Program-made: the position numbers and the translations under genes
Shown here: positions 1 through 8,173 of the stretch, in pieces
Layout: each line of letters begins with the position of its first letter
How positions within the stretch are numbered: position 1 is the first letter of the stretch
The notes under the pieces: generated by a model
What the model saw: only the letters and a program-made list of their open reading frames with translations
Told to the model about the DNA's origin: nothing
Databases searched by the model: none
NCBI GenBank assembly: GCA_009840595.1
Contig: VXNK01000080.1
Coordinates: 62,001 to 126,000, forward strand
Origin: Rhodospirillaceae bacterium
GTDB taxonomy: Bacteria > Pseudomonadota > Alphaproteobacteria > Bin65
Direction: 5' to 3'
Length of the DNA: 64,000 nucleotides

Positions 1-386
1 ACCGCCCGGTCGACGGCGAAACCGAAGACCTCGCTGCCCGATGCCGGTTCGCGCGACTCCACCCGGCCGACCGTATCGACGTGGCCGGCAACGATATGCC
101 CGCCCAGTTCGTCTTGCGCGCGCAGGGCCCGCTCCAGGTTGATGCGCCGGCCTTCGCGCCAGTCGCCCAGGGTGGTGCAGGAGAGGGTTTCGTCCGACGC
201 CTGCACGGCAAACCAGTCCGGCCCGGTTTCAACCACTGTCAGGCAGACGCCGCTGCACGCGATCGAGGCGCCGATGGCGACACCGGTCGTGTCGTACGCC
301 GTGCCGATCTCGAACCGCGTGTCACCGCCGGCCGGCCGCGTGCGGCGGCGGATGCGGCCGATATCGGTTACGATTCCGGTGAACAT
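1..386 (-). CDS. ribE: Riboflavin synthase alpha subunit (3' part outside window)
   Basis: This is the N-terminal 128 codons of riboflavin synthase, which dismutates two 6,7-dimethyl-8-ribityllumazines to riboflavin in the cytosol. The protein opens [13 protein letters not shown], the typical start of the family, and contains the lumazine-binding half-motif GVCLTVVE near residue 45. The ATG at 386 lies inside the end of ribD, a 19-bp overlap, so the two are probably translationally coupled as the last genes of the glyA-nrdR-ribD-ribE unit. The C-terminal lumazine-binding repeat lies beyond base 1. Confidence 0.93.
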   Translation of the reverse strand, partial: MFTGIVTDIGRIRRRTRPAGGDTRFEIGTAYDTTGVAIGASIACSGVCLTVVETGPDWFAVQASDETLSCTTLGDWREGRRINLERALRAQDELGGHIVAGHVDTVGRVESREPASGSEVFGFAVDRA

Positions 387-1504
387 GGGCCGTCCTTCGC
401 CAGGTCGCCGCACGCATGCCCGTCGCGATGCCAGATTTCCAGCAGATCGTCGCCGCAGGCCTCGCGGGAATGCAAGCGCCATGCGGCGGCGTCGGTCAGG
501 CGATCGAGGCCGAGTTCGCCGACCGCCGGCCGGGCGTCGCTGCCCAGCACTGCGCCAGCGCGAAACCAGTAAAGCCGGTCGACGAGACTGGTACACATCA
601 GGCTTGCGGCCACCTGCCCGCCGCCTTCGACCAACACATCGTTCAACCCCTCACCGCCGAGCGCGGCGGCAACGATATTCGGATCGGGCCGGCCCGTGCT
701 GTCGGCAACAACGGAAAACCGGCGGACCGGCGTTGCCGCCGGCGCTTGCCCAGCGGTCGAAAACTGCCAAACGGGGTGTTCGGCCGCGGTTTGGACCAAG
801 CGGCAGTCCGCTGGCAGCCGGGCCTGCGAATCGAGGACGATGCGACGGGTTTGCCGCGTGACGCCGGGCAGGCGGCAGGTGAGCAGCGGATCGTCTGCCA
901 GCGCGGTGCCGATGCCGATTATGACGGCGTCGTGCACCGCGCGCAGTGCGTGCCCGCGCGCCCGGGCCAACGGGCCGGTGATCCACTGGCTGTCGCCGCC
1001 AGCCGTCGCGATGCGCCCGTCCAGGCCGGTTGCCAGCTTGAGCGAGAAACGCGGGCGCCCTGCCCGCTGACGCATGAGATAGCCGCCGAGATTCTCGGCG
1101 GCTTCTTCTGCACAAATGCCATTCGTTACTGCGATTTCGCTCTGCTTGAGCAGGGCCAATCCCTGTCCGGCGACGCGGCTGTCCGGATCGCCCAGTGCGG
1201 TCACGACACGCGCAACGCCGGCCTCGATCAGGGCGTCGGCGCAGGGCGGTGTGCGGCCGCTATGGGCGCAGGGCTCCAGGGTGACATAGGCGGTGGCTCC
1301 TCGAGCCGCAGCACCGGCCCGGCGCAGCGCTTCGGTTTCCGCATGCGGCCGTCCGCCCGGCTGCGTCCAGCCGCGCCCGACGACGCAGCCGTCCTTGACC
1401 AGGACGCAACCGACCGATGGATTGGGCGCGGTCGTGCCGAGGCCTCGCCGGCCCAAGGCCAGCGCCGTCTTCATCCAGCGGCGGTCTGCGGCGCCGTCGC
1501 TCAA
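368..1504 (-). CDS. ribD: Bifunctional riboflavin biosynthesis deaminase/reductase RibD
   Basis: This 378-aa protein should carry out the second and third steps of riboflavin synthesis: deamination of the diaminopyrimidine phosphate, then NADPH-dependent reduction. The N-terminal half (about 1-145) is a CMP/dCMP-type zinc deaminase with HAETEAL (zinc His and catalytic Glu) and [11 protein letters not shown] (two zinc Cys). The C-terminal half (about 150-360) is a DHFR-like reductase with [17 protein letters not shown] and GGGQVAASL. Length is normal for the fused enzyme. Its ATG overlaps the nrdR stop by 4 bp (ATGA). Confidence 0.96.
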   Translation of the reverse strand: MSDGAADRRWMKTALALGRRGLGTTAPNPSVGCVLVKDGCVVGRGWTQPGGRPHAETEALRRAGAAARGATAYVTLEPCAHSGRTPPCADALIEAGVARVVTALGDPDSRVAGQGLALLKQSEIAVTNGICAEEAAENLGGYLMRQRAGRPRFSLKLATGLDGRIATAGGDSQWITGPLARARGHALRAVHDAVIIGIGTALADDPLLTCRLPGVTRQTRRIVLDSQARLPADCRLVQTAAEHPVWQFSTAGQAPAATPVRRFSVVADSTGRPDPNIVAAALGGEGLNDVLVEGGGQVAASLMCTSLVDRLYWFRAGAVLGSDARPAVGELGLDRLTDAAAWRLHSREACGDDLLEIWHRDGHACGDLAKDGPCSPES

Positions 1505-1977
1505 TCTTCGACCGCCGGTTCCTCTTCCCGCTCGCCCAGGCTGCCGAGGAACTGCTCGAAATCCCTGGCTTCGCGGAAGTTCTTGTAGACCGAGGCGAAG
1601 CGGACGTAAGCGACCTGGTCGAGGCCGGCGAGCGCCTCCATCACAAGCTCGCCGATATGCTTGGCGGGAATGTCCGATTCGCCGGAACTCTCCAGCCGGC
1701 GGGTGATCGAATTGACGATCCGGTCGATCCGGTCTTCCTCGATCGGCCGCTTGCGCAGAGCGATGGAGAGCGAGCGGAACAGCTTGTCGCGATCGAACGG
1801 CACGCGCTGTCCGTTCTTCTTGACCACCACGAGATCGCGGAGCTGCACCCGCTCGAACGTCGTGAATCGCGAGCCGCAGGACGCGCAGAACCGGCGGCGC
1901 CGGATCGACGAGCCGTCCTCGGTCGGCCGCGAATCCTTGACCTGGGTGTCGTCACCTCCGCAGAACGGACAGCGCAT
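1501..1977 (-). CDS. nrdR: Transcriptional repressor NrdR
   Basis: This is a 158-aa zinc-ribbon plus ATP-cone repressor of ribonucleotide reductase genes. The N-terminus MRCPFCGG with Cys3/Cys6 pairs with FCASCGSRF (Cys31/Cys34) to form the ribbon. The ATP-cone follows (about residues 47-137), with [16 protein letters not shown] near its start. It lies between glyA (79-bp gap) and ribD (4-bp overlap), the usual alphaproteobacterial arrangement. Its targets (nrd genes with NrdR boxes) are not in the window. Confidence 0.97.
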   Translation of the reverse strand: MRCPFCGGDDTQVKDSRPTEDGSSIRRRRFCASCGSRFTTFERVQLRDLVVVKKNGQRVPFDRDKLFRSLSIALRKRPIEEDRIDRIVNSITRRLESSGESDIPAKHIGELVMEALAGLDQVAYVRFASVYKNFREARDFEQFLGSLGEREEEPAVED

Positions 1978-2056
1978 GGCCCCTCTCCTTTTCGACCCCC
2001 AACGTCCTCGACCCCAAACGCAGCGCCGCCGGCAGGGCTGCTGTCACGCCGGGCAC

Positions 2057-3367
2057 CTACATCCCCGGATAGACCGGAAAGCGCCGGCACAACGCGAGGA
2101 CACGTTCCCGGGCCGCCGCTTCGGCTGCCGAATTGTCCTCCGGATGCGCGGCCAGCCCTTCGAGCACATCGGCGATCAGGTCGCCGACCTGCTCGAATTC
2201 CGCGACGCCGAAACCGCGGGTCGTTGCGGCCGGCGAGCCGAGACGAATGCCGGAGGTTACGGTCGGCTTCTCGGGATCGAACGGGATCGCGTTCTTGTTG
2301 CAGGTGATCCCGGCCCGCTCCAGGCTTTCGTCGGCAATGTTGCCGGTCACCCCCTTGGGCCGCAGATCGACCAGCATCAGGTGGGTATCGGTGCCGCCGG
2401 CCACCATGGCGAAACCGCGCTCGACCAGGCGCGCCGACAGCGCCTTGGCATTCGCGACGATGGCCTCGCAGTAGGTCCGGAATTCCGGCGTCAGCGCTTC
2501 CTTGAAGGCGGCCGCCTTGCCGGCGATCTGGTGCATCAGCGGCCCACCCTGGGAGCCGGGAAACACCGCGGAGTTGATCTTCTTCGCGAGCGCTTCGTCG
2601 TTGGTCAGGATCATGCCGCCGCGGGCGCCGCGCAGGGTCTTGTGGGTCGTCGTCGTCGTGATGTCGGCGACCGGCACCGGGCTGGGATGCACGCCGGCCG
2701 CCACCAGTCCGGCGAAATGCGCCATGTCCACCACCAGCGTCGCGCCGACGCTGTCGGCAATCTCCCGGAAGCGGTCGAAATCGATGAAGCGCGGATAGGC
2801 CGAACCGCCGGCGATGATGAGCTTCGGCCTGTGTTCCTCGGCCAGCGCCGCGACCTGGTCGTAGTCGATCAGTTGGTCGTCCTCGCGCACGCCGTACTGG
2901 ACCGCGTTGAACCACTTGCCCGAGAGCGCAGGCGCCGCGCCGTGGGTGAGATGGCCGCCGGCGGCCAGCGACAGGCCGAGGATCGTGTCGCCCGGCTTGA
3001 GCAGCGCCATCATCACCGCGGTGTTGGCCTGGGCACCGGAATGGGGCTGCACATTGGCGAATGCGCAGCCGAACAGCCGTTTCGCCCGCTCGATCGCCAG
3101 GCTTTCGGCGACATCGACATGGTCGCAGCCGGCATAGTAGCGGCGTGCCGGATAGCCTTCGGCATATTTGTTGGTGAGCACGGAGCCCTGGGCCTCCAGC
3201 ACGGCGCGGGAGACGATGTTCTCGGACGCGATCAGTTCGATCTGGTCCTGCTGCCGGCCCAGCTCGGCCCGGATGCTGTCGAACAGTTCCGGATCGGACT
3301 GGTGCAGCGAGGCGGCGAAGAAGCCGTTGTCGAAGGGCAGGACCGTTGCGGCACCGGGGTTTGTCAT
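2057..3367 (-). CDS. glyA: Serine hydroxymethyltransferase
   Basis: This 436-aa PLP enzyme interconverts serine and glycine with transfer of a one-carbon unit to tetrahydrofolate. The PLP-binding lysine is Lys243 in the motif [14 protein letters not shown]. Other family blocks are [14 protein letters not shown] near the N-terminus and [14 protein letters not shown] around residue 70. Length and start ([17 protein letters not shown]) are typical. It sits 33 bp downstream of rpiB and 79 bp upstream of nrdR on the same strand, so one operon is likely. Confidence 0.98.
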   Translation of the reverse strand: MTNPGAATVLPFDNGFFAASLHQSDPELFDSIRAELGRQQDQIELIASENIVSRAVLEAQGSVLTNKYAEGYPARRYYAGCDHVDVAESLAIERAKRLFGCAFANVQPHSGAQANTAVMMALLKPGDTILGLSLAAGGHLTHGAAPALSGKWFNAVQYGVREDDQLIDYDQVAALAEEHRPKLIIAGGSAYPRFIDFDRFREIADSVGATLVVDMAHFAGLVAAGVHPSPVPVADITTTTTHKTLRGARGGMILTNDEALAKKINSAVFPGSQGGPLMHQIAGKAAAFKEALTPEFRTYCEAIVANAKALSARLVERGFAMVAGGTDTHLMLVDLRPKGVTGNIADESLERAGITCNKNAIPFDPEKPTVTSGIRLGSPAATTRGFGVAEFEQVGDLIADVLEGLAAHPEDNSAAEAAARERVLALCRRFPVYPGM

Positions 3368-3400
3368 CGCGGAAGCTTCCGTTGGGCGATCAACGGCCGG

Positions 3401-3847
3401 TCAGCCGGCGCCGCTGTCGATCTTGTCAACCCGCGCCGCATGCCGCCCGCCGTCGAATGGCGTGTCGAGGAAAGCGTGCAGCGCGTCGCGGGCCGTCTCC
3501 ACACCGATCAGCCGCCCGCCCAGCGCCAGCACATTGGCGTTATTATGCTGCCGCGACAGGCGCGCCGAGAGGCTATCGTGACACAGCGCAGCGCGGATGC
3601 CGCGGTGGCGGTTGAGCGCGATGCTGATGCCGATTCCGGAGCCGCAGACGGCCACGCCCAACTCCGCCTCGCCCGTTGCAACCGACCGGGCCAGCGCATG
3701 GCCGAAATCCGGATAGTCGACCGGCTCGTCGGAGGCCGGCCCCAGATCCAGAACCCTGTGGCCCGAGGACCTCAGGTCGTCGGCCAGGGCGGACTTGAGA
3801 ACGAAGCCGGCATGATCCGATGCAACGGCTACGGTTTTCGCAGTCAA
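3401..3847 (-). CDS. rpiB: Ribose-5-phosphate isomerase B
   Basis: This 148-aa RpiB/LacAB-family isomerase interconverts ribose-5-phosphate and ribulose-5-phosphate. It begins TAKTVAVASDHAGF and has the family blocks DLGPASDEPVDYPDFG and CGSGIGISIALNRHRGIRA, which carries the active-site Cys. I place the start at a TTG (3847), because the homologous protein begins there and a GGAA-type Shine-Dalgarno lies about 8 bp upstream. The open frame continues to 4210, but the extra N-terminus does not look like the family. It is the first gene of the rpiB-glyA-nrdR-ribDE run. Confidence 0.92.
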   Translation of the reverse strand: MTAKTVAVASDHAGFVLKSALADDLRSSGHRVLDLGPASDEPVDYPDFGHALARSVATGEAELGVAVCGSGIGISIALNRHRGIRAALCHDSLSARLSRQHNNANVLALGGRLIGVETARDALHAFLDTPFDGGRHAARVDKIDSGAG

Positions 3848-4295
3848 TCGCCGTTCCTTCGATAGCCGGCTTCGGCTTCTCCGCCTTCCGGCCGGCGACG
3901 CAAATTCCCGCCCGAACCACCAGATATCGCGGATCGCGCCGGTGCAACGACACGATCTCGTATATCCCTTTCGCAGACTGAAGGCAATTCCGCGCCGGTC
4001 CCCGCCGGCCCTTCCCGCTGTCGCAACATATCCCTCAATGCTGCCGGAGTGGCGGCCGGGCCATGGGCAAGATGGAATAAATTGGACGCAACTAAACCGC
4101 ACCGGAAAACAGACGTGCGTGAATATCGCTTTAAGAAGATCGAATAACAATTTGATTCGATGAAAAGAAACGGGATTTAGGAGAATTGACTCGCGATCAA
4201 TACTGTGCAATAGAGTGAAATGCGTGCCGGTAGGTTAACGCCGAAAAAGGCGAGCCTGTCGGAATAACCAAGCGCAAGAAAAAAGGACGCGGGGT
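3848..4295. other. Intergenic region between rpiB and the mucR-type gene
   Basis: This 448-bp stretch carries the divergent promoters of rpiB and the MucR-type regulator. The mucR-proximal part (about 4080-4290) is clearly AT-richer than the surroundings, with runs such as AATAACAATTTGATT. That is compatible with MucR/H-NS-like autoregulatory binding to AT-rich, T-A-step DNA. A TTGACT hexamer at 4186-4191 could be a -35 box, but I see no convincing -10. No gene is recognised. Confidence 0.5.
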
Positions 4296-4739
4296 ATGAG
4301 TAACGAGCACACGGAGCGTATCTCCCGTGAGGAGATGCTCCGGATGACCACTGATGTCGTCTCGGCTTATGTTGGCAACAACGCGACCGCGACGAACCAG
4401 CTTCCGGACCTGATCAAGACCGTCCACGGTTCGCTCAACGCATTGGGCGAAGCGCAGGTGGCCGAGGCGGCGCCGAAACCGGCCGTGCCGGTGCGCCGTT
4501 CGCTGACGCCGGAATATCTCGTCTGCCTGGAAGACGGCAAAAAGCTGAAGATGCTGAAGCGCTATCTGCGGACGACCTACGACATGTCGCCGGACGACTA
4601 CCGCCAGAAATGGGGGTTGCCGGCGGATTATCCGATGGTCGCGCCGAACTACGCCAAGCGCCGTTCGGAATTCGCCAAGCGCATCGGACTCGGCCGCCGG
4701 GGGCGCGGCGGACAGCCGGAAGCCCGGGTGACGAACTGA
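4296..4739 (+). CDS. MucR/Ros-family transcriptional regulator lacking both zinc histidines
   Basis: This 147-aa protein matches the Ros/MucR family of alphaproteobacterial global regulators: an N-terminal oligomerisation region (MTTDVVSAYVGNN, LIKTVHGSL) and the C-terminal DNA-binding segment EYLVCLEDGKKLKMLKRYL followed by TTYDMSPDDYRQKWGLP. In zinc-binding members this segment reads KRHL and THY. Here both histidines are replaced (Tyr and Thr) and only the CLEDG cysteine remains, so the finger probably folds without zinc, as reported for some Mesorhizobium homologues. An AAGGA precedes the ATG, and a strong terminator follows at 4748. Confidence 0.92.
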   Translation: MSNEHTERISREEMLRMTTDVVSAYVGNNATATNQLPDLIKTVHGSLNALGEAQVAEAAPKPAVPVRRSLTPEYLVCLEDGKKLKMLKRYLRTTYDMSPDDYRQKWGLPADYPMVAPNYAKRRSEFAKRIGLGRRGRGGQPEARVTN

Positions 4740-4747
4740 TCCGGCAT

Positions 4748-4783
4748 TGAAAAAGCCCGGCGGTTTCCCGCCGGGCTTTTTCT
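4748..4783. terminator. Bidirectional rho-independent terminator
   Basis: A perfect GC-rich stem (AAAAAGCCCGGCGG / CCGCCGGGCTTTTT) with a short loop is flanked by A-run and T-run tails, so it can terminate both the mucR-type gene (plus) and the convergent ABC binding-protein gene (minus) ending at 4815. Confidence 0.93.
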
Positions 4784-4814
4784 TCCGAGGCTCCGTTGCC
4801 GGAGCGGGCTACGG

Positions 4815-5918
4815 CTATTTCGCGTAGTCGTAGGTGCCCTTGCTCCAGACGTACCAGACGTAGCCGGGCGCGGTCACGTCGCCCTTCTTGTCGAAGCCGA
4901 TCTTGCCGAGCACCGTGTCGAACTGCTCGGAGCGCAGCACCTTCACAACCTTGGCCAAGTCGGTCGAGCCGGCCTTGGTCACGGCGGCGGCCCAAGCCTG
5001 GATCGCCCCGTAGGTATAGAGGGTGTAGCCCTCGGGCTCGTATTTCTGCGCCTTGAACTTGGCGACCACCGGGGCGGCCACGGCGTTCTTGCGCGGATCC
5101 GGCGAGAAGGTCATCAGGACGCCCTCGCCCGCATTGCCGGCGATCTTCCAGAACTCGTCGGTAACGAGCGCGTCGCCGGAAACGAGCTGCGGCTTGTAGC
5201 CCATCTCATGGGCCTGGCGGATCATCAGCGCGCCCTCGGTGTGGTAGCCGCCGAGATAGAAGACGTCGATACCCGCCGCCTTCATTTTGGAAACCAGCGC
5301 GGTATAGTCCTTTTCGCCCGCCGTATAGGCCTCGACCATCGCGGCCTTGCCGCCGGCCTTCTGGTAGTTCTCCAGCGTCGCGTCCATCAGGCCTTTGCCG
5401 TAGGCCGTCTTGTCGTGCAGGAAGGCGACCTTCTTGCCCGGATAGTTCTTGTGCAGAAAGGTGCCCGCCACAACGCCCTGCTGGTCGTCGCGACCGCAGA
5501 CGCGGAACACGTTCGGGCCGCCTTCGTCGGTCAGCTTCGGATTGGTCGAAGCCGGCGAGATCTGCAACACGCGGCCGGCCGTGTAGACCTTGGAGGCCGG
5601 GATCGACGAGCCGGAGCAGAAATGGCCGCCCACGAACACGACCTTCTGGCTGACCAGCTTCTTTGCCACGGCCACGGCCTGCTTCGGATCGCAGGCGTCG
5701 TCGCCGATTTCCAGCTTGACCTTCTGGCCCAGCACGCCGCCGGCGGCGTTCAGATCCTTGACCGCCTGCTCGGCGCCGCGGCGCATCTGCTCGCCGAAGG
5801 AGGCATACTGACCGGTCATCGGCCCAACCGTAGCGATCACGAGCTCGGCCTGCGCCGGCGAGAAGGCCAGCACCGACGCTGCGGCCGCTGCTGCAAACGA
5901 AAACTTCAAACGGGTCAT
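4815..5918 (-). CDS. Branched-chain amino acid ABC transporter substrate-binding protein
   Basis: This is a 367-aa periplasmic binding protein of the LivJ type. It has a Sec signal peptide (MTRLKFSFAAAAAASVLAFS, cleavage after PAQA) followed by ELVIATVGPMTGQYASFGEQ, the usual start of mature Leu/Ile/Val-binding proteins. A strong AGGAGG lies upstream of the ATG at 5918; the open frame extends to 6089 but that part is not signal-like. It is the last gene of the Liv block, 223 bp downstream of the small membrane gene. It should deliver hydrophobic amino acids or related amides to LivHM; substrate specificity cannot be read from the sequence. Confidence 0.94.
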   Translation of the reverse strand: MTRLKFSFAAAAAASVLAFSPAQAELVIATVGPMTGQYASFGEQMRRGAEQAVKDLNAAGGVLGQKVKLEIGDDACDPKQAVAVAKKLVSQKVVFVGGHFCSGSSIPASKVYTAGRVLQISPASTNPKLTDEGGPNVFRVCGRDDQQGVVAGTFLHKNYPGKKVAFLHDKTAYGKGLMDATLENYQKAGGKAAMVEAYTAGEKDYTALVSKMKAAGIDVFYLGGYHTEGALMIRQAHEMGYKPQLVSGDALVTDEFWKIAGNAGEGVLMTFSPDPRKNAVAAPVVAKFKAQKYEPEGYTLYTYGAIQAWAAAVTKAGSTDLAKVVKVLRSEQFDTVLGKIGFDKKGDVTAPGYVWYVWSKGTYDYAK

Positions 5919-6141
5919 TACGGAACTCCTCCCTGTTCGTCGAAGACATGGTTGCCGGCTCCGATCGGCGAGGCGGCGCACGGCCCCTCCAGACTGTCGA
6001 TTGCCGATCGGAAACGGCAGCAGCGAAGACGGTATTCTATCAAGACGGTCATGCTTCGCAACGCGGAAGCCGAATAACGGGCGGCTCACAATATCGCGAA
6101 AGAGCGCTGCCCCCGGGCCGGTCCGCCCGCCTCGCGGGAGG

Positions 6142-6486
6142 CTACCGCCTGTCGCGCCAGCCGAACGGCCCGGCGCGCTCGTAGAGCCACGGATACTGCG
6201 TTACCATCCGGCGCGCCCGGGTGAGCCGGTAGGCCGCGAAGCCGACGGCGATCAGGTACGCCGTATCGATGACATAGCCGGAGACCGACAGGCCGTCGCC
6301 GCCGAACAGGCCCCAGACCAGGAAACGGTCGGCAAAACCGAGCATCAGGCCGTAGGGCAGCATCTGCCAGGCCGGCCGCCAGGTGTTGGCCAGCGCCTGC
6401 CCGGTCATGAAGGCGGCGAAACCGACAATGATCGCCGTGACGAACAGGGTGACCAGAAGGTCGGGAACCCCGAACAGCGCCGCCAT
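6142..6486 (-). CDS. DUF6867-type small membrane protein of the Liv operon
   Basis: This 114-aa protein has about three hydrophobic helices (LLVTLFVTAIIVGFAAFM; PYGLMLGFADRFLVWGLF; YVIDTAYLIAVGFAAYRL) and a basic C-terminus. It matches my recollection of the uncharacterised family (DUF6867) that accompanies livHMGF in alphaproteobacteria. Its start codon overlaps the livF stop (TGATG), so it is translated with the transporter. Whether it is a structural or assembly subunit of the permease is unknown. Confidence 0.8.
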   Translation of the reverse strand: MAALFGVPDLLVTLFVTAIIVGFAAFMTGQALANTWRPAWQMLPYGLMLGFADRFLVWGLFGGDGLSVSGYVIDTAYLIAVGFAAYRLTRARRMVTQYPWLYERAGPFGWRDRR

Positions 6487-7238
6487 CAGTGCCCCCCTTC
6501 CAGATAGGCGGCGCGGACCTCGGCATTGGCCAGCAGCTCCTCCCCGGTCCCGCTCAGGATGATCCGGCCGTTCGCCATGACGTAGCCGCGGTCGGCCAGA
6601 CGCAGCGCGTGATAGGCGTTCTGCTCGACCAGAAAGACCGTCGTCCCCGCATTGTTGATCTCGGCCACGACTTCGAAAATCTGCTTGACGATCATCGGCG
6701 CCAGGCCGAGCGACGGTTCGTCGAGCAGCAGAAGGCGCGGCCGACTCATCAGCGCCCTGCCGATCGCCAGCATCTGCTGCTCGCCGCCGGACAGCGTGCC
6801 GCCGCGCTGGTCGGCCCGGTTTCGCAGGATCGGGAACAGGTCGTAGACCCGTTCCAGGTCCCCGTCGAAATGCTCCTCGTCGCCGGTGGTCGCCCCGAGT
6901 TGCAAATTCTCCCGCACCGTCATCCGCGGAAAGATGCGCCGGCCCTCCGGCGCCTGCGCCAGCCCCATCCGTACGATTTCGAAGGTTGCCTTGTAGGTGA
7001 TGTCCACGCCGTCCAGCGTAATCCGGCCGGCCGCGGCCCGCGGATCGCCGCAGACCGTCATCAGCAGGGTCGACTTTCCCGCGCCGTTGGCCCCGATCAG
7101 CGTCACGATCTCGCCGCGGCAGACTTCGATATCGACGCCGCGCAGCGCCTGGATGCGGCCGTAGAAGGTCTCGACGCCCCTGATATCGAGCATGACATCC
7201 CGGCCAGATCGGGTTTCCGCGCCGGCAGCTTCAGTCAT
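6486..7238 (-). CDS. livF: Branched-chain amino acid ABC transporter ATPase LivF
   Basis: This 250-aa ABC ATPase has Walker A GANGAGKSTLL, signature LSGGEQQMLAIGRAL, Walker B LLLLDEPSLGLAP and the LivF-typical VEQNAYHALRLADRGYVM near the C-terminus. It pairs with LivG to energise the LivHM permease. Its ATG overlaps the livG stop by 4 bp, and its own stop overlaps the next small membrane gene. Confidence 0.96.
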   Translation of the reverse strand: MTEAAGAETRSGRDVMLDIRGVETFYGRIQALRGVDIEVCRGEIVTLIGANGAGKSTLLMTVCGDPRAAAGRITLDGVDITYKATFEIVRMGLAQAPEGRRIFPRMTVRENLQLGATTGDEEHFDGDLERVYDLFPILRNRADQRGGTLSGGEQQMLAIGRALMSRPRLLLLDEPSLGLAPMIVKQIFEVVAEINNAGTTVFLVEQNAYHALRLADRGYVMANGRIILSGTGEELLANAEVRAAYLEGGH

Positions 7239-8173
7239 GACGGCGCTCCCGCTCCGCCGGCGTCGTCGGCGGACAGATCCTGCCTGACGATGTCGGGCAG
7301 GTCCTCTTCCTCCTCCTCGCCCAGATAGGCGCGGATCACCGCCGGGTCCTGGCGCACGAACTCCGGGTCACCGTCGGAAATCTTGCGGCCGTAATCGAGC
7401 ACGACGATATGGTCGGAAATCTGCATGACCACGCTCATGTCGTGCTCGATCAGCAGAATGCCGATCCGGTGCTCGTTCCGGATAAAGGTGAGCAACGCGT
7501 TGAGATCGGCGCTCTCCCGCGGGTTGAGGCCGGCCGCCGGCTCGTCGAGGCACAGCAGGACCGGCTCGGTGCACATGGCGCGCGCGATCTCGAGCCGCCG
7601 CTGGTCGCCGTAGGGCAGGCTGTCGGCATCGTCGTCGGCCCGGTCGACCAGGCCGATCTGCTCCAGCCAGTAGCGCGCCTGCTCGACCGCCTTCTGCTCT
7701 TCGCGCCCGTAACCGAAGCCGAACAGCCCGCGCACCGTGTAGCCGGACGCCCGCATCAGCTTGTTGTGCTGGGCGACCACCAGGTTTTCCAGCAGGGTCA
7801 TCTTCGGGAACAGGCGGATGTTCTGGAAGGTGCGCGCGACACGGGCCTCGCCGGCGATGCGGAAGCCTTCCATGCGCTCCAGATAGGCGGGCGCGCGGCC
7901 CTCGCGCTGCAGGGTCAGACGGCCCACCGTGGGCTTGTAAAAGCCGGTCAGGCAGTTGAACACGGTTGTCTTGCCGGCGCCGTTCGGGCCGATGATCGCC
8001 GTGATTTTCCGGTCCTCCGCCCGGAAAGAGACGTCGTCGATCGCCACCAGGCCGCCGAAGCGCATGGTCAGATGCTCGACGGTCAGCAAAGGCGCTCCGC
8101 CTGCGTTGCCGTTACCCGTGCTGCCGTTCACGGCAGTATCGCCGGGAAGTTCCATTCTCTCCGGCGCCGTCAT
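7235..8173 (-). CDS. livG: Branched-chain amino acid ABC transporter ATPase LivG
   Basis: This 312-aa ABC ATPase has Walker A GPNGAGKTTVFNCLTGFY, signature-like LPYGDQRRLEIARAM (a LivG variant of LSGGQ) and Walker B VLLCLDEPAAGLNP. The C-terminal tail is unusually acidic (GEEEEEDLPD). The start at 8173 is chosen because it forms an ATGA overlap with livM; the frame stays open far upstream but only as antisense-of-livM sequence. An internal ATG a few codons later (MELPGD) is an alternative. Confidence 0.94.
   Translation of the reverse strand: MTAPERMELPGDTAVNGSTGNGNAGGAPLLTVEHLTMRFGGLVAIDDVSFRAEDRKITAIIGPNGAGKTTVFNCLTGFYKPTVGRLTLQREGRAPAYLERMEGFRIAGEARVARTFQNIRLFPKMTLLENLVVAQHNKLMRASGYTVRGLFGFGYGREEQKAVEQARYWLEQIGLVDRADDDADSLPYGDQRRLEIARAMCTEPVLLCLDEPAAGLNPRESADLNALLTFIRNEHRIGILLIEHDMSVVMQISDHIVVLDYGRKISDGDPEFVRQDPAVIRAYLGEEEEEDLPDIVRQDLSADDAGGAGAPS

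Noticed and set aside
368..2056. FMN riboswitch controlling ribDE
   Set aside because: No leader region exists between nrdR and ribD (overlap), and no RFN-type conserved boxes were seen upstream of nrdR or glyA.
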